This document shows, in pieces, positions 22,829-32,680 of a DNA stretch of 64,000 nucleotides. The notes below the pieces were generated by a model. That model was not told the DNA's origin and ran no database searches. It worked only from the letters and a program-made list of their open reading frames with translations. The stretch covers positions 62,001-126,000 of the forward strand of contig JABSOZ010000003.1 in assembly GCA_013215295.1 (NCBI GenBank), written 5' to 3'. Source of the DNA: Colwellia sp. GTDB taxonomy: Bacteria; Pseudomonadota; Gammaproteobacteria; Enterobacterales; Alteromonadaceae. Position numbers and translations under genes: made by a program. Position 1 is the stretch's first letter. Every line of letters begins with the position of its first letter.

Positions 22829-23371
22829 TTAACCTAATAGTTTACCTAAACCGTCAGCGAATACTTGTTTAGCACTTTGACTTTGTTCATTGTCCAAGTA
22901 GCCGTGAGCACTTGAAATAAAGCTGCTGATCATTTCAGGCTTTAACCCTAACGCTTCAAATTGCTTTTTCAAATCATTAATGGATTTTAATGATTCACTG
23001 TATTGTGCTGCTTTATCAAGTAAACCACCTAAACCGCCGCCAGAGCTAAGTTTACTCACATCTGGCATTTGGCTAACAAGTCCATCAACACCGGGTAGTG
23101 ATTTCGCGAGTTGGCTAAACTGCTCCACTGAGACATGGTTTTTTACATAATTAAAAATTGCACCCATACCACCAGACGCTTGGTCAGTATCAACATTTAG
23201 TGAGCTAGTTAATAGTTCAACTAAGCCATCTGCACTTGGCATTTCAACAGTTTGTTCTTTAGTTTCGCCCATGCCAACGAGGTTTTTTAAGCTATCAAGC
23301 CAGCTTGTCTCTTCTGCCATTGCTGAAGTACTTAACGTTGAAATAGTTAATAGTATGATGAGCTTTTTCAT
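22829..23371 (-). CDS. DUF2780 family secreted protein
   Basis: A 180-residue protein with a Sec signal peptide (cleavage after AMA, about residue 19). The mature part is helical with a glycine-rich stretch SSGGGLGGLLDKAAQ and a terminal FADGLGKLLG. It resembles DUF2780 (VcgC/VcgE-like), whose role is unknown. Monocistronic. Family assignment is from the overall pattern and is moderately sure. Confidence 0.78.
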   Translation of the reverse strand: MKKLIILLTISTLSTSAMAEETSWLDSLKNLVGMGETKEQTVEMPSADGLVELLTSSLNVDTDQASGGMGAIFNYVKNHVSVEQFSQLAKSLPGVDGLVSQMPDVSKLSSGGGLGGLLDKAAQYSESLKSINDLKKQFEALGLKPEMISSFISSAHGYLDNEQSQSAKQVFADGLGKLLG

Positions 23372-23468
23372 AAGTGATTTCCGTAATTATTATCGTTATT
23401 ATAGAGTTAAATAAATGTGCAATATATAAAGCCGCAATTAAACGACTTCATATATTACGACTTTATTT

Positions 23469-24332
23469 CTATTTTTCTCTCATATCCAATATCGGCATAT
23501 TACTACTACCTAGAATTGTAGACGGTAGTTTTCCATCCCAATTTTGAGCTTCTGTTAGCTTCACAATTAAAGGATTATTACCCAAAGCTTTCGCTTTTGC
23601 AGTAATCGCTTCAGCTTCTGCTAAACCTTTAATTCGAATTGACTCAGCTTCAGCGATAGCAACTAATCTAATACCATCGGCTTTAGCTTTCGCTGTGTTT
23701 ACGTCACGTTGAGCTTCTAAGTTTTGGCGAGCTAATCTGTGTTTCTCAGCATCAGCTAGGTTTTTTTCTGTTTGTTTAGTTTCAATTGAAGTTAAATATT
23801 TGGCAGGAAGCTGAATATTTTCAATTTGAATATTATCAACAGTTACCGGGAAGTCTTTCATTTCTTCAATGAAATTCAATTCAATTTCTTGGATAGCGCT
23901 CGCTCTGTCTTGAATTAATTTTTCTGCATCGTAGCGAGGAATAACATCTTTAGTCGCAGAACGAAAACGAGGATCTAAAATACGATTTTCAAACTGTGTT
24001 AGCCCACCATACTGTTTGTATAGCTCAAGAGCGGCTGTTTTGTCAACGGTCCAGTTAACAGAGACAACGATCGTTACAGGCATTTGTTCTTTGGTACTTG
24101 ACGCCATTTTTTCTTCATTTTTGCGTGTTCTAACTTCTATTTCTTCAACACTGTCAATAAAAGGCACTTTAAAGTGTAAACCTGGATTTACTTGCTCTTT
24201 AGCTTCACTGAATCTTTTGACAATACCTATATGCCCTTCATTAACCGTGTAGACGGAATTGAAGAATAAGGTAATACCTATAACTACCGTTATTATTGTT
24301 TTTGTCGGAATGTTTAATTTTTCAATATTCAC
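23469..24332 (-). CDS. prohibitin-type SPFH/band 7 membrane protein
   Basis: A 287-residue protein with one N-terminal membrane helix (TIITVVIGITLFFNSVYTV) followed by the SPFH core: VNEGHIGIVKRFSEAKEQVNPGLHFKVPF. A long alanine- and charge-rich coiled coil follows (NLADAEKHRLARQNLEAQRDV to ITAKAKALG). It resembles HflC and prohibitin, which form ring scaffolds that control membrane proteases. It stands alone without a paired hflK or NfeD gene, favouring a stand-alone prohibitin homologue. Confidence 0.88.
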   Translation of the reverse strand: MNIEKLNIPTKTIITVVIGITLFFNSVYTVNEGHIGIVKRFSEAKEQVNPGLHFKVPFIDSVEEIEVRTRKNEEKMASSTKEQMPVTIVVSVNWTVDKTAALELYKQYGGLTQFENRILDPRFRSATKDVIPRYDAEKLIQDRASAIQEIELNFIEEMKDFPVTVDNIQIENIQLPAKYLTSIETKQTEKNLADAEKHRLARQNLEAQRDVNTAKAKADGIRLVAIAEAESIRIKGLAEAEAITAKAKALGNNPLIVKLTEAQNWDGKLPSTILGSSNMPILDMREK

Positions 24333-24657
24333 TTTTTCACCTTTGATTTTTAGATTTTACATGCTTATTTAATAAGCGTATTTTTTATTTTTATTTTATT
24401 ATCAATGTAGTATGCAAACATTAATCATAAAAAATGAAGACACTTCAATTTAAGATTGTAAACATGATATAGATAATCATCGGTTTAGTAATCAAATTAT
24501 TGTTAAGTTAGTAATAATAGCTTAAGCACCTTCATTCTTATAAATTATTCATTTTATTATTTATATTGATTCACACATCACTAGCATATAAATTATTTTT
24601 ACTAAAATACAGTTAATTAAATAGTGCAACTGCTACATATGAAAAGGTTACTAATCA
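24333..24657. other. divergent intergenic region
   Basis: About 325 bp, very AT-rich, between the divergent prohibitin and LanC-like genes. No short peptide gene with a lanthipeptide-like Ser/Thr/Cys-rich core was found on either strand, so no precursor for the LanC-like enzyme is visible. Confidence 0.45.
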
Positions 24658-25863
24658 ATGTTATTTGATCATTCCCGTCACGAGCCGTTGACAATATGTT
24701 TATGGGATAAAAATATTGTAGAAATGGAAATATCATTAATAATTGGTGATATAGAACAATCGTTATTACCCGGTGCTTGCTGGCCGACACATCCGCTTGA
24801 TGCAGAAAGTTATTCTAGAGGCGGGCCCAAATGGTCTGCATACGCAGGAGCTGCAGGTACCATTCACGCTTTACAAATTCTCAGTCAATACGGTTATAAG
24901 GTCAGCGATTTATCTAACTCACTAGAAACTGTTTACCAATGCTTCTTGAAAAATCCAGATGTCTCAGTAGAGCCGGGCTTACAGATAGGAGAGCTTGGTA
25001 TATTAATGCCTGCAATTTTAACGCAACCCGATAATGTAGAGTTATCAAAGCGTGTAATACGATGTATGGAAGCAACTGTAGATCTACCCCTTTATGAAAT
25101 AACTTCTGGGCAAAGTGGAATGATGCATGCTGCTTTGGCACTTTATCGTAAAACAGGAAAAACGCAGTGGAAAGATTTATATGTCAAAGGCGCGAATGCG
25201 TTAATAGATAACTGGACTCAAGATAAAACTACAGGGGAGTGGCTTTGGCAAAGCCAAGTTTTTGGGCCTAAACGTCATTATTATGGGGCTTGCCATGGCC
25301 TGGTAGGTAATGCCAATATTCTATTACAAGGGGTAGATTTGTTACCTGATGGTTACACTGAAATGATCATGGAACGTACCATTTCCACGTTAAAGCTTTC
25401 AGTGAAAAAGCACGATAATTTGGCTAACTGGACGTTATGCACGAAACCCAAGATTGATAAGCTGCTTGTGCAATGGTGTCATGGCGCCGCAGGAATTGTT
25501 ACTGCAATGGCAAGAACGCCTAGCGTTGATTCACAAAACTCTCGACTACTTGATCAACTGTTAGAAGATACCGCCGAACTAGTTTGGCAAGCAGGCCCTC
25601 TCGTTAAAGGCTCAAATATTTGCCATGGAACATCAGGCAACGGATACGCTTTTTTATATCTATATCGACGCACGGGTAATACTTTGTGGCTTGAACGAGC
25701 AAGAATATTTGCAATGCATGCTATTGAACAATGCCAGAAAGCACGTTTGCATTATGGGCAAGGTCGATTTACCTTATGGACAGGAGATGCAGGACTCGCG
25801 ATATATTTGTATCACACGCTGTATCCTGAAAAAGCGGCAATACCTGGTTTGGACTTATTTTAA
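24658..25863 (+). CDS. LanC-like (lanthionine synthetase C-like) protein
   Basis: A 401-residue alpha/alpha-barrel protein of the LanC/LANCL superfamily. The zinc ligands are all present: Cys274 in QWCHGAAG and Cys322-His323 in ICHGTSGNG. GACHGLVG at 211-217 and the GQSGMMHAAL repeat complete the GxxG toroid pattern. LanC enzymes add Cys thiols to dehydrated Ser/Thr; LANCL proteins add glutathione. No LanB/LanM, precursor or ABC exporter is nearby, so a LANCL-type detoxifying or protein-repair role is as likely as peptide maturation. It converges on a second SecA gene. Confidence 0.85.
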   Translation: MLFDHSRHEPLTICLWDKNIVEMEISLIIGDIEQSLLPGACWPTHPLDAESYSRGGPKWSAYAGAAGTIHALQILSQYGYKVSDLSNSLETVYQCFLKNPDVSVEPGLQIGELGILMPAILTQPDNVELSKRVIRCMEATVDLPLYEITSGQSGMMHAALALYRKTGKTQWKDLYVKGANALIDNWTQDKTTGEWLWQSQVFGPKRHYYGACHGLVGNANILLQGVDLLPDGYTEMIMERTISTLKLSVKKHDNLANWTLCTKPKIDKLLVQWCHGAAGIVTAMARTPSVDSQNSRLLDQLLEDTAELVWQAGPLVKGSNICHGTSGNGYAFLYLYRRTGNTLWLERARIFAMHAIEQCQKARLHYGQGRFTLWTGDAGLAIYLYHTLYPEKAAIPGLDLF

Positions 25864-25933
25864 TATCAGTCGAATACTTCAGCGTTCTACTCATTTTTGA
25901 ACGAAATATATTCATTACAAAATGAAATATACT

Positions 25934-25969
25934 CAATTGTTTGTACGTCACAGCTGGCACAAACAATTG
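25934..25969. repeat. inverted repeat between convergent genes
   Basis: CAATTGTTTGT (25934-25944) and ACAAACAATTG (25959-25969) form a perfect 11-bp inverted repeat between the LanC-like and SecA-like 3' ends. No T-run follows; probably a bidirectional transcript end. Confidence 0.65.
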
Positions 25970-25981
25970 GGCATCTTATGA

Positions 25982-28309
25982 TTATTTTAGCTTCAATTTT
26001 TTCCATATATTAATCATGAAACTGTTGTCCACACTGTCAAACGGATTGTCAGCAACTACATAAGAAGACGTCGATTTTGTCATTGCAAACAATTCACTGT
26101 TGGGATCAATACCATTTTCGTCTATAGCAACGCTATTAAACAATTCAACCACAGAACCCTTTAATTCTGCTAATAACTGTTCAAAAACCTGTTGTGCTTG
26201 CTGAACAAATGCATGGTAAGGCTCGGTACCTCCAAACATAAAACTCGTGCCGGTAGCGCCCATTAAGTTAATACCTTCTTTGATATAGTCAATCTCAGAT
26301 AAGTGCTGGATCCATATTTTATCGAGGGCATGTATAACCACAATATTAAGAGCTTCATTGAGTGTCTCATCACTTACCGTACTACTGAGACTTTGCCAAC
26401 GATGTGTTATTTCGCTTTTAAATTGATGAGCTGCACCTCCTTGTAAAACGTCACTACGCAATTGGTGGACTACTTGCCTTTGTTGTTCGATAAAATTGCT
26501 GTATTTATATAGCATTTTTCGTCGGTCAAGATTCGCACCTTCTAATACCCGTTGTCCGTGGGCAATTTTATTACTGATGCGGGCACTCGATATCAACTCG
26601 CCAGTATCTTTTTTGTCAGACAACATGGCGTCTACGTCCAAATGATTAAACAACTTGTCTTCAAGGCTGACAAAGTATTGTGAAGAACCAGGGTCACCTT
26701 GCCTCGCTGCACGGCCACGTAACTGGTTATCAATCCGTCTCGATTCAAATCGACTGGTGCCTAAAATATGAAGGCCTCCTGCCTTTTTCACTTGCTCAAT
26801 GCGCGTTGTGTCAGTTGCTCCCAATATAATATCGGTTCCACGTCCTGCAAGGTTAGTACAGATAGTTACCGCCCCCCAAGCACCTGCCTGAGCGACTATT
26901 TGGGCTTCCTGCTCATCATTTTTGGCATTAAGTAAGCAACACTCTATGCCTTTTTCAATTAACAAAGCGTGTAAGTTTTCTGACTCTTGAACATTAGGTG
27001 TGCCCACTAAAACAGGTTGTCCTGTCAGTTGGATAGCCATTATTTCGTTGCAAATAGCCGTAGTTTTTGCCGCTTTAGTGTTGAACACTCGATCTGGTTT
27101 ATCTATTCGAATACAAGGCATTCGAGGGGGAACAACGCAGGTTTTTAATTGATATAATTGGTGAAACTCTTGTGCTGCTAACAAAGCAGTGCCGGTCATA
27201 CCGCTGACTTTATTAAACAAACTCATCAAATGCTGCAGTGTTATTGAGCCTAATGTTTGTCCGTCCATTTTAACCGGCAAGCATTCTTTCGATTCTAATG
27301 CCGACTGCATACCGTCGGGCCAGCGACGTTTTTCTGCAATGCGACCGGTAAATTCATCAATGAGTTTGATGCAGTTGTCTTTGATGATGTAATCGATATC
27401 TTTGAGCAGTAGTACTTCAACGTGTAGTGCGAGGTTGACGCTGGTTAATAACGATAGATTGTCAATGTCAAAAAGGTTTTCGCAGTCAAACTGTTGCTCG
27501 ATTTTACCACTACCGCTTTCTGTTAAATGAACAGAAGTACTTAATTCGTCGGTGGCATAATCATCGTCTTTGTCGAGTTGTTTAATCACCTTGGCAATTT
27601 TCGCGAGTTGATGGTTACTTTGGTGGATATCACCTGAAATAACTAACGGAATACGGGCTTCGTCGATCAGAATTGAATCGGCTTCATCCACGATGGCTAC
27701 ATCTAAACCAGAGAGTACTTTTTGGTTTGTATTGTGTACTAACTGATCGCGTAAATAATCAAAGCCGACTTCTCTTGCGGTAGCAAAAATTATATGACAT
27801 GCATGTGCTTTTTTTCGTTGTTCACTGGACATATCTTCTTGGATAACCCCGACACTCAAGCCAAAAAATTGATAAAGGGGGCTTAAAAAATGACTGTCTC
27901 TTTTTGCGAGATAATCATTAAAGGTGAGCACGTGAACTTTGTGTCCAGCTAACGCGTTAACGATAACGGGGGCAGCAGCAGCTAACGTTTTACCTTCGCC
28001 CGTTTTCATGTCGACAATAAAACCGTCATTTAATGCGAGCCCTGCTAACATTTGGCTATCGAAGGGTCTCATGCCGAGTAGTCTGCTTGATACTTCTGCC
28101 ACAAAAGCAAAGATTTTGGCTTGGGTAGATGTATTCACTGGCGGTGAAATGGCAGCACAGAGTAATTGTAGTTGTGCTTTGAGTTCATCGTCACTAAGTG
28201 TTTTCAACGATTGGCTGAATGACTCAATTTGAGTCAGCGTTCTCTTAAACGGTTTAAGATCGTATTCAATCGGAGACCTTTGCAGTTTTGCCATAACCCT
28301 TTTAAACAT
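25982..28309 (-). CDS. second, shortened SecA-like translocase ATPase
   Basis: A 775-residue SecA homologue. Walker A is MKTGEGKTLAAA (101-112), Walker B is VDEADSILIDEARIPLVISG (about 207-226), and the second motor domain has NLAGRGTDIILG and FESRRIDNQLRGRAARQGDPGSSQYF. Compared with canonical SecA of about 900 residues it lacks the C-terminal Cys/His zinc and SecB-binding tail, and DEAD replaces the usual DEVD. It is not beside mutT or secM-type neighbours, so it is likely an accessory SecA2-like paralogue. Client proteins are unknown. It ends 119 bp from the converging LanC-like gene. Confidence 0.85.
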   Translation of the reverse strand: MFKRVMAKLQRSPIEYDLKPFKRTLTQIESFSQSLKTLSDDELKAQLQLLCAAISPPVNTSTQAKIFAFVAEVSSRLLGMRPFDSQMLAGLALNDGFIVDMKTGEGKTLAAAAPVIVNALAGHKVHVLTFNDYLAKRDSHFLSPLYQFFGLSVGVIQEDMSSEQRKKAHACHIIFATAREVGFDYLRDQLVHNTNQKVLSGLDVAIVDEADSILIDEARIPLVISGDIHQSNHQLAKIAKVIKQLDKDDDYATDELSTSVHLTESGSGKIEQQFDCENLFDIDNLSLLTSVNLALHVEVLLLKDIDYIIKDNCIKLIDEFTGRIAEKRRWPDGMQSALESKECLPVKMDGQTLGSITLQHLMSLFNKVSGMTGTALLAAQEFHQLYQLKTCVVPPRMPCIRIDKPDRVFNTKAAKTTAICNEIMAIQLTGQPVLVGTPNVQESENLHALLIEKGIECCLLNAKNDEQEAQIVAQAGAWGAVTICTNLAGRGTDIILGATDTTRIEQVKKAGGLHILGTSRFESRRIDNQLRGRAARQGDPGSSQYFVSLEDKLFNHLDVDAMLSDKKDTGELISSARISNKIAHGQRVLEGANLDRRKMLYKYSNFIEQQRQVVHQLRSDVLQGGAAHQFKSEITHRWQSLSSTVSDETLNEALNIVVIHALDKIWIQHLSEIDYIKEGINLMGATGTSFMFGGTEPYHAFVQQAQQVFEQLLAELKGSVVELFNSVAIDENGIDPNSELFAMTKSTSSYVVADNPFDSVDNSFMINIWKKLKLK

Positions 28310-28551
28310 ACTTTCACCTGTTTGTTTTGATGCATAATGTTTATATTGGTTGTGAAGAAGCTGAATTCAAGTCAACAGCGTTGATACTCTTATTGGCGTT
28401 GTGGTAGCGTTGTTATTTGTAACCGTAAATAGGGGGGAGTTGCGCGATATATTGAATACTTAATCGGATTTGTGACTGTGTTGGGCAGTTTACATACAGA
28501 GTTTTAATACAGGGTTAATAAACACTTACTCACTCGCTCTGTATCTATAGT

Positions 28552-29199
28552 TCAACTTTCTTCAGCAATCTCTCGCATTGCTTTTTCAAAAACATCCGCA
28601 GGTTGGCCACCACTTATCAAGTGCTTATTGTTTATTATCACTGCGGGTACAGAGCTTATCCCCGCCAATTGATACTTACTTTGCAGATCACGTACGTCTT
28701 GCTCATATTCATTTGACGCTAATATTTGTTTTGCCTTTTCTTTATCCAAACCGACATTTTCTACAACGGTGAGTAACGCTTGATGATCGCTAGGGTTGCC
28801 ACTTTGCTTAAAATACAAATCGAATAAGGCGAGTTTCAGTTCAGTTTGTTTATCGTATTCTTTAGCCCAATGAAGAAGTCTGTGGGCGTCAAACGTGTTA
28901 TAAATTCGTCCACCACCTCGATTGCCAAACTCATAGCCAAGTGCTAATCCTCGTTGTTTGATCATCTCGCGATTTTGGTTACTTTGTTCAACACTAATAC
29001 CGTATTTTTCGGTGAGGTGTTCGGTGATTTCTTGACCTTCTTTGGGCATGTGAGGATTGAGTTCAAAAGGCTGCCATGTAATAGCTACTGTAATTTCAGG
29101 TGCTAGTTTAGCTAGTGCCTGATTTAGCGCCTGATAACCAATTATGCACCAAGGACAAGAAATGTCAGAGACGATATCTAATTTCAGGTGTTTGCTCAT
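28552..29199 (-). CDS. DsbA-family oxidoreductase, FrnE type
   Basis: A 215-residue thioredoxin-fold protein with the redox motif CPWC in SDISCPWCIIGYQAL near the N-terminus and the cis-Pro loop SVPAVIINNKHLISGGQP. There is no signal peptide, so it is a cytoplasmic FrnE-like dithiol oxidoreductase or isomerase, not periplasmic DsbA. FrnE proteins act in polyketide steps or oxidative stress. Transcribed in the same direction as the SecA-like gene but 240 bp upstream of it. Confidence 0.88.
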   Translation of the reverse strand: MSKHLKLDIVSDISCPWCIIGYQALNQALAKLAPEITVAITWQPFELNPHMPKEGQEITEHLTEKYGISVEQSNQNREMIKQRGLALGYEFGNRGGGRIYNTFDAHRLLHWAKEYDKQTELKLALFDLYFKQSGNPSDHQALLTVVENVGLDKEKAKQILASNEYEQDVRDLQSKYQLAGISSVPAVIINNKHLISGGQPADVFEKAMREIAEES

Positions 29200-29274
29200 A
29201 TTTTTCCACTTAAAATAACGTTGATTGATAAATGAGTACTAAAGCTGGACAAGTGCTTTCTTCATTATCATTGA

Positions 29275-29300
29275 CTTAACTTAACTTAACTTGGCTTAAC
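29275..29300. repeat. short CTTAA tandem repeat
   Basis: CTTAA is repeated three times in a row from 29275, with a diverged further copy to 29300, in the gap between the M28 peptidase and FrnE genes. Probably simple-sequence drift. Confidence 0.6.
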
Positions 29301-29374
29301 TCAAGGTTAAAATCTTACTTCACCACATGCGCACTCTTGCGATAGTGAAGTAAGACGGTTACTCGGCTTCAGGT

Positions 29375-31009
29375 TTAACGCTTAAACTCTGATGTTTTAC
29401 TCCATTTAGGCCAAACGTTTTCTTTCGATAGCTCATAGCCAATTTCATAAAAGGCTTGTATATCTTCAACGGCACCCGACATGTCCCAAGCGTCATTATA
29501 CTCGTCACACAGGTTGTGATAACACTTGCCTAAACTTTCTTTAAGTTTAGCGCGTAAGGCTTTAGTTGCTTCGTCAACAGGTGTTTTACCACTCTTGGCG
29601 TATAGCGCAGGAATACCAATATTAGCAAAAGCGAAATGATCAGAGCGGTAGTAAATGCCAGCAGCAGGACGAGGATCCCCGGCAATAACACGGCCTTGCT
29701 TCTTGGCAGCAGCACTAAGGTAGTTATCTAAGTCTGACTGACCTAAACCATAAACAGAAACGTCAGTGCTTCGACCTGTAACACCTAAAGCATCCATATT
29801 AATATTAGCGACTGTTTTAGCCGCAGGAATAATAGGATTTGCCGCGTAAAACTTAGAGCCTAATAGCCCTTGCTCTTCTGCGGTAACCGCCATAATAGTA
29901 ATAGAGCGCTGTGGTGCAACAGGCAGTTTAGAAAATGCTTCTGCGACTTCAATAAGTGCGCCAGTACCCGATGCATTGTCTACTGCGCCATTATAAACTT
30001 GGTCGCCCGTTAGGCTGGTGTCTATACCTAAGTGATCCCAATGCGCCGTGTAAAGAATATGTTCATCTGGCTTAGTGGTACCAGGTAAGGTTGCAATAAA
30101 GTTATAAGATATTGACTCTTTTACCGTATTTTTCACGGTAATCGACGCGGTTAAATCGCCCATGTCGACATGATAACTCCCTTTTGCGGCTTCAATTTTT
30201 GCTTGTTCGAAGTTCAAACCTGCGTTAGCAAACAATTCTTTTGCAACTTCGCTATTTACCCAACCTTCAACGGCAACACGGCCTTTATTGAGATCTTCAC
30301 GAACAAAACCAAATTGAGGGCCGGTCCAAGAATGTTCAACTACCGACCAGTTGTATGATGCTGGCGCGGTTTCATGAATAATAATAGCGCCTTCTGCGCC
30401 CTGACGGCTAGCTTCTTCATACTTATAAGTCCAACGACCGTAGTAAGTCATCGCGTTACCATTAAATAACGCAGGATCTTGAGTGGCAAAGCCCGGGTCA
30501 TTAACCAAAATAACAACCGTTTTCCCTTTAACGTCTAAGCCTTCGTAATCGTTCCAGTTATACTCTGGGGCATTAACGCCATAACCAACAAAGACCAGTT
30601 CAGAATCTTTAAGCTGCTCAAAGTCACTAATGCGGCTAGTGCCCATCACCATTTCTGGCCCGTATTTATAGTCTTTACCACCAATGGATAATGCCATGTC
30701 GGGTGAAGCTTCAATAGACACCATAGGGACCGCTTGTAAAAAGCTGTCGCCGTTGCCTGGTTTGAAACCAACAGCCGTTAATTGTTTAGTTAAGTAGTCA
30801 AGGGTAAGTTCTTCACCTTTGCTTGATGGCGCACGGCCTTCAAATTCATCTGAGGCAAGTATTTTGATATGTTCAATAAGTTGTTCTTTATTAATGCTGT
30901 TGTAGCTAGCCATAACGTCTTTGGCTGTATTTGTTTTTACAACATCTTGATCGCCACAGCCACTTAATAGAGCAAGGGCAAGTAAGGTTAAACCTGTTGT
31001 TCTTTTCAT
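29375..31009 (-). CDS. M28 family zinc peptidase, lipoprotein
   Basis: A 544-residue exported peptidase. The signal ends in LLSGC (Cys18), giving a lipid anchor. A PA-type insertion (about 130-270) precedes the M28 catalytic domain. The metal and catalytic residues are visible: HWDHLGID, GAVDNASGTGALIEVAEAF, TAEEQGLLGSKF, NMDALG and YRSDHFAFA. Such enzymes are aminopeptidases with two zinc ions. Likely role is degradation of external peptides at the outer membrane. Monocistronic. Confidence 0.92.
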   Translation of the reverse strand: MKRTTGLTLLALALLSGCGDQDVVKTNTAKDVMASYNSINKEQLIEHIKILASDEFEGRAPSSKGEELTLDYLTKQLTAVGFKPGNGDSFLQAVPMVSIEASPDMALSIGGKDYKYGPEMVMGTSRISDFEQLKDSELVFVGYGVNAPEYNWNDYEGLDVKGKTVVILVNDPGFATQDPALFNGNAMTYYGRWTYKYEEASRQGAEGAIIIHETAPASYNWSVVEHSWTGPQFGFVREDLNKGRVAVEGWVNSEVAKELFANAGLNFEQAKIEAAKGSYHVDMGDLTASITVKNTVKESISYNFIATLPGTTKPDEHILYTAHWDHLGIDTSLTGDQVYNGAVDNASGTGALIEVAEAFSKLPVAPQRSITIMAVTAEEQGLLGSKFYAANPIIPAAKTVANINMDALGVTGRSTDVSVYGLGQSDLDNYLSAAAKKQGRVIAGDPRPAAGIYYRSDHFAFANIGIPALYAKSGKTPVDEATKALRAKLKESLGKCYHNLCDEYNDAWDMSGAVEDIQAFYEIGYELSKENVWPKWSKTSEFKR

Positions 31010-31232
31010 TTTATTATTCTTTTATGAGGAATGACACATGATTATAAACAGATCTTGGAATACTTAGGTAGATTTACTTGTAAAACTCGCGTTCAGTAAT
31101 TTTTCATGCTGCTAAATCAGATAATTAGCCTACAAAATATAAGTTGAAACGGATATTTGAAGAGTGCTCATTTTTATTGGACAAATAATCAATTTGTACT
31201 AACTTAATATTAATAATACATAAAGGATTATA

Positions 31233-32576
31233 ATGACTAAATTTATTAAGTTTTACTTTCTTGCTTTTACTCTTTTGACTTCAGCCGCCATAGCTGACGA
31301 ATATCATTATGTGAACGTATTTAATGGTTCTAAAGCTGCGGGCCTAGGTGGTGCTTATACCTCGATTGCCGATGACTTATCGGCCATGTTATATAATCCA
31401 GCAGGTCTCTCTTTGAGTACCGTAAAATCTACTGCATCAGTGAATATTTTTTCAAAGGAACAAACAGAATTCACTAATATTTTCAGTGATGGCAGTGACT
31501 TTACGCGTGACTCCTTTGTTATTCTCCCAGGTTTTTTTGCTTTTAGAAAAAAAGAAGGAGATTGGGATTTTGGTGTTTCTTTTGCCATTAATGACCTGAG
31601 TAAAGAGCGCACTTCAACCGATAGCATTACTAATATTGAATCAAGCGAGTTCCAACCGAGTCAACGAAATAACGAATTTATCTATATTGATTTAGATAAC
31701 AGTGCTTATAAACTGGGGGTAACTACGGCTTATCGTTATTCTGATTCATTAAGTTTTGGTAGTTCTTTGTATTTTCAGTATAAAGAATTTTCAACGGTGC
31801 AGGGCTCTGGAATTGTTTCGTCAATATTTACACCTATTGGAGAATTTGAAGGAGGATTCAATGCATCAAGAAGGATCATTGATTTACAAGTGTCGGTACA
31901 GCCAATATTGGGGGTTTTATGGAAAACAGGTAATTTGTCATTAGGTGGAAAAATAGCCTACGAAATACCCCTTCGAAGAGACTATGAAGCAACGGCAACT
32001 ATTCTTTTTTCAAGTCTAACGGTACTTCCTCCTGAAATGACCCCAGCCTTTAGAATTAAAGAAGAAACGGATATTAAGCAAGACCTTCCTTATGAAATTA
32101 CACTAGGCGCTAGTTATCAATTTTCTAACCTGTCACTCAGCGCAGATGTTAATTATTTTTCAGAGGTAAAATCAGGTGGCGAGTCGCTTGAATTTATCGA
32201 TACGCCAATCACCCGAAAACTGAATGAAGTTATAAACTGGTCTGTTGGCGTTGAATATGAATATTCGACAGATATCACCATTCGGTTTGGAGTTTTCACC
32301 GATAACTCTAATGGTGATATTGATATTAATATTGATAATCAACGCATAGAAGATATCGATTTAGTGGGATTTTCAACCTCATTAAGAACTGTTTTTTTAA
32401 AGAATGTTGTCACCTTTGGACTTTATTATAAATATGGGAAAGGTGATGTTAGGTTTGCAGATGTTCGCTCAGTAGAGCAAATAGTAGGGCTGCCTTTATA
32501 TCCAGATAACGGTAATCACGATATTGTAGAAGCTAAAAAAAATATATTAGTTTTATTCTTAAGTCTAGATTTTTAA
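31233..32576 (+). CDS. OmpP1/FadL-type outer-membrane transporter
   Basis: A 447-residue protein with a Sec signal peptide (cleavage after AIA at about 21). The FadL family signature follows: NVFNGSKAAGLGGAYTSIADDLSAMLYNPAGLS. The rest is alternating beta-strand pattern ending FLSLDF with the terminal Phe of outer-membrane barrels. FadL-type pores take up hydrophobic molecules such as fatty acids. The ribosome site AAGGA is clear. No metabolic partner is adjacent. Confidence 0.87.
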   Translation: MTKFIKFYFLAFTLLTSAAIADEYHYVNVFNGSKAAGLGGAYTSIADDLSAMLYNPAGLSLSTVKSTASVNIFSKEQTEFTNIFSDGSDFTRDSFVILPGFFAFRKKEGDWDFGVSFAINDLSKERTSTDSITNIESSEFQPSQRNNEFIYIDLDNSAYKLGVTTAYRYSDSLSFGSSLYFQYKEFSTVQGSGIVSSIFTPIGEFEGGFNASRRIIDLQVSVQPILGVLWKTGNLSLGGKIAYEIPLRRDYEATATILFSSLTVLPPEMTPAFRIKEETDIKQDLPYEITLGASYQFSNLSLSADVNYFSEVKSGGESLEFIDTPITRKLNEVINWSVGVEYEYSTDITIRFGVFTDNSNGDIDINIDNQRIEDIDLVGFSTSLRTVFLKNVVTFGLYYKYGKGDVRFADVRSVEQIVGLPLYPDNGNHDIVEAKKNILVLFLSLDF

Positions 32577-32680
32577 CCGCCGTTAGGCGTGATAAAGGGG
32601 GCATTTATAATTATAAATACCCCCAACAACATATCATGGTCAGTAAAATAACCATGATATGAACTAGACATTGTTTTAAG

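Noticed and set aside
24333-25981. Lanthipeptide biosynthesis cluster
   Set aside because: No precursor peptide, dehydratase, protease or exporter gene is visible on either strand near the LanC-like gene.
29275-29300. CTTAA repeat as a regulatory element
   Set aside because: Only three exact short units in AT-rich DNA; no link to a start or hairpin.
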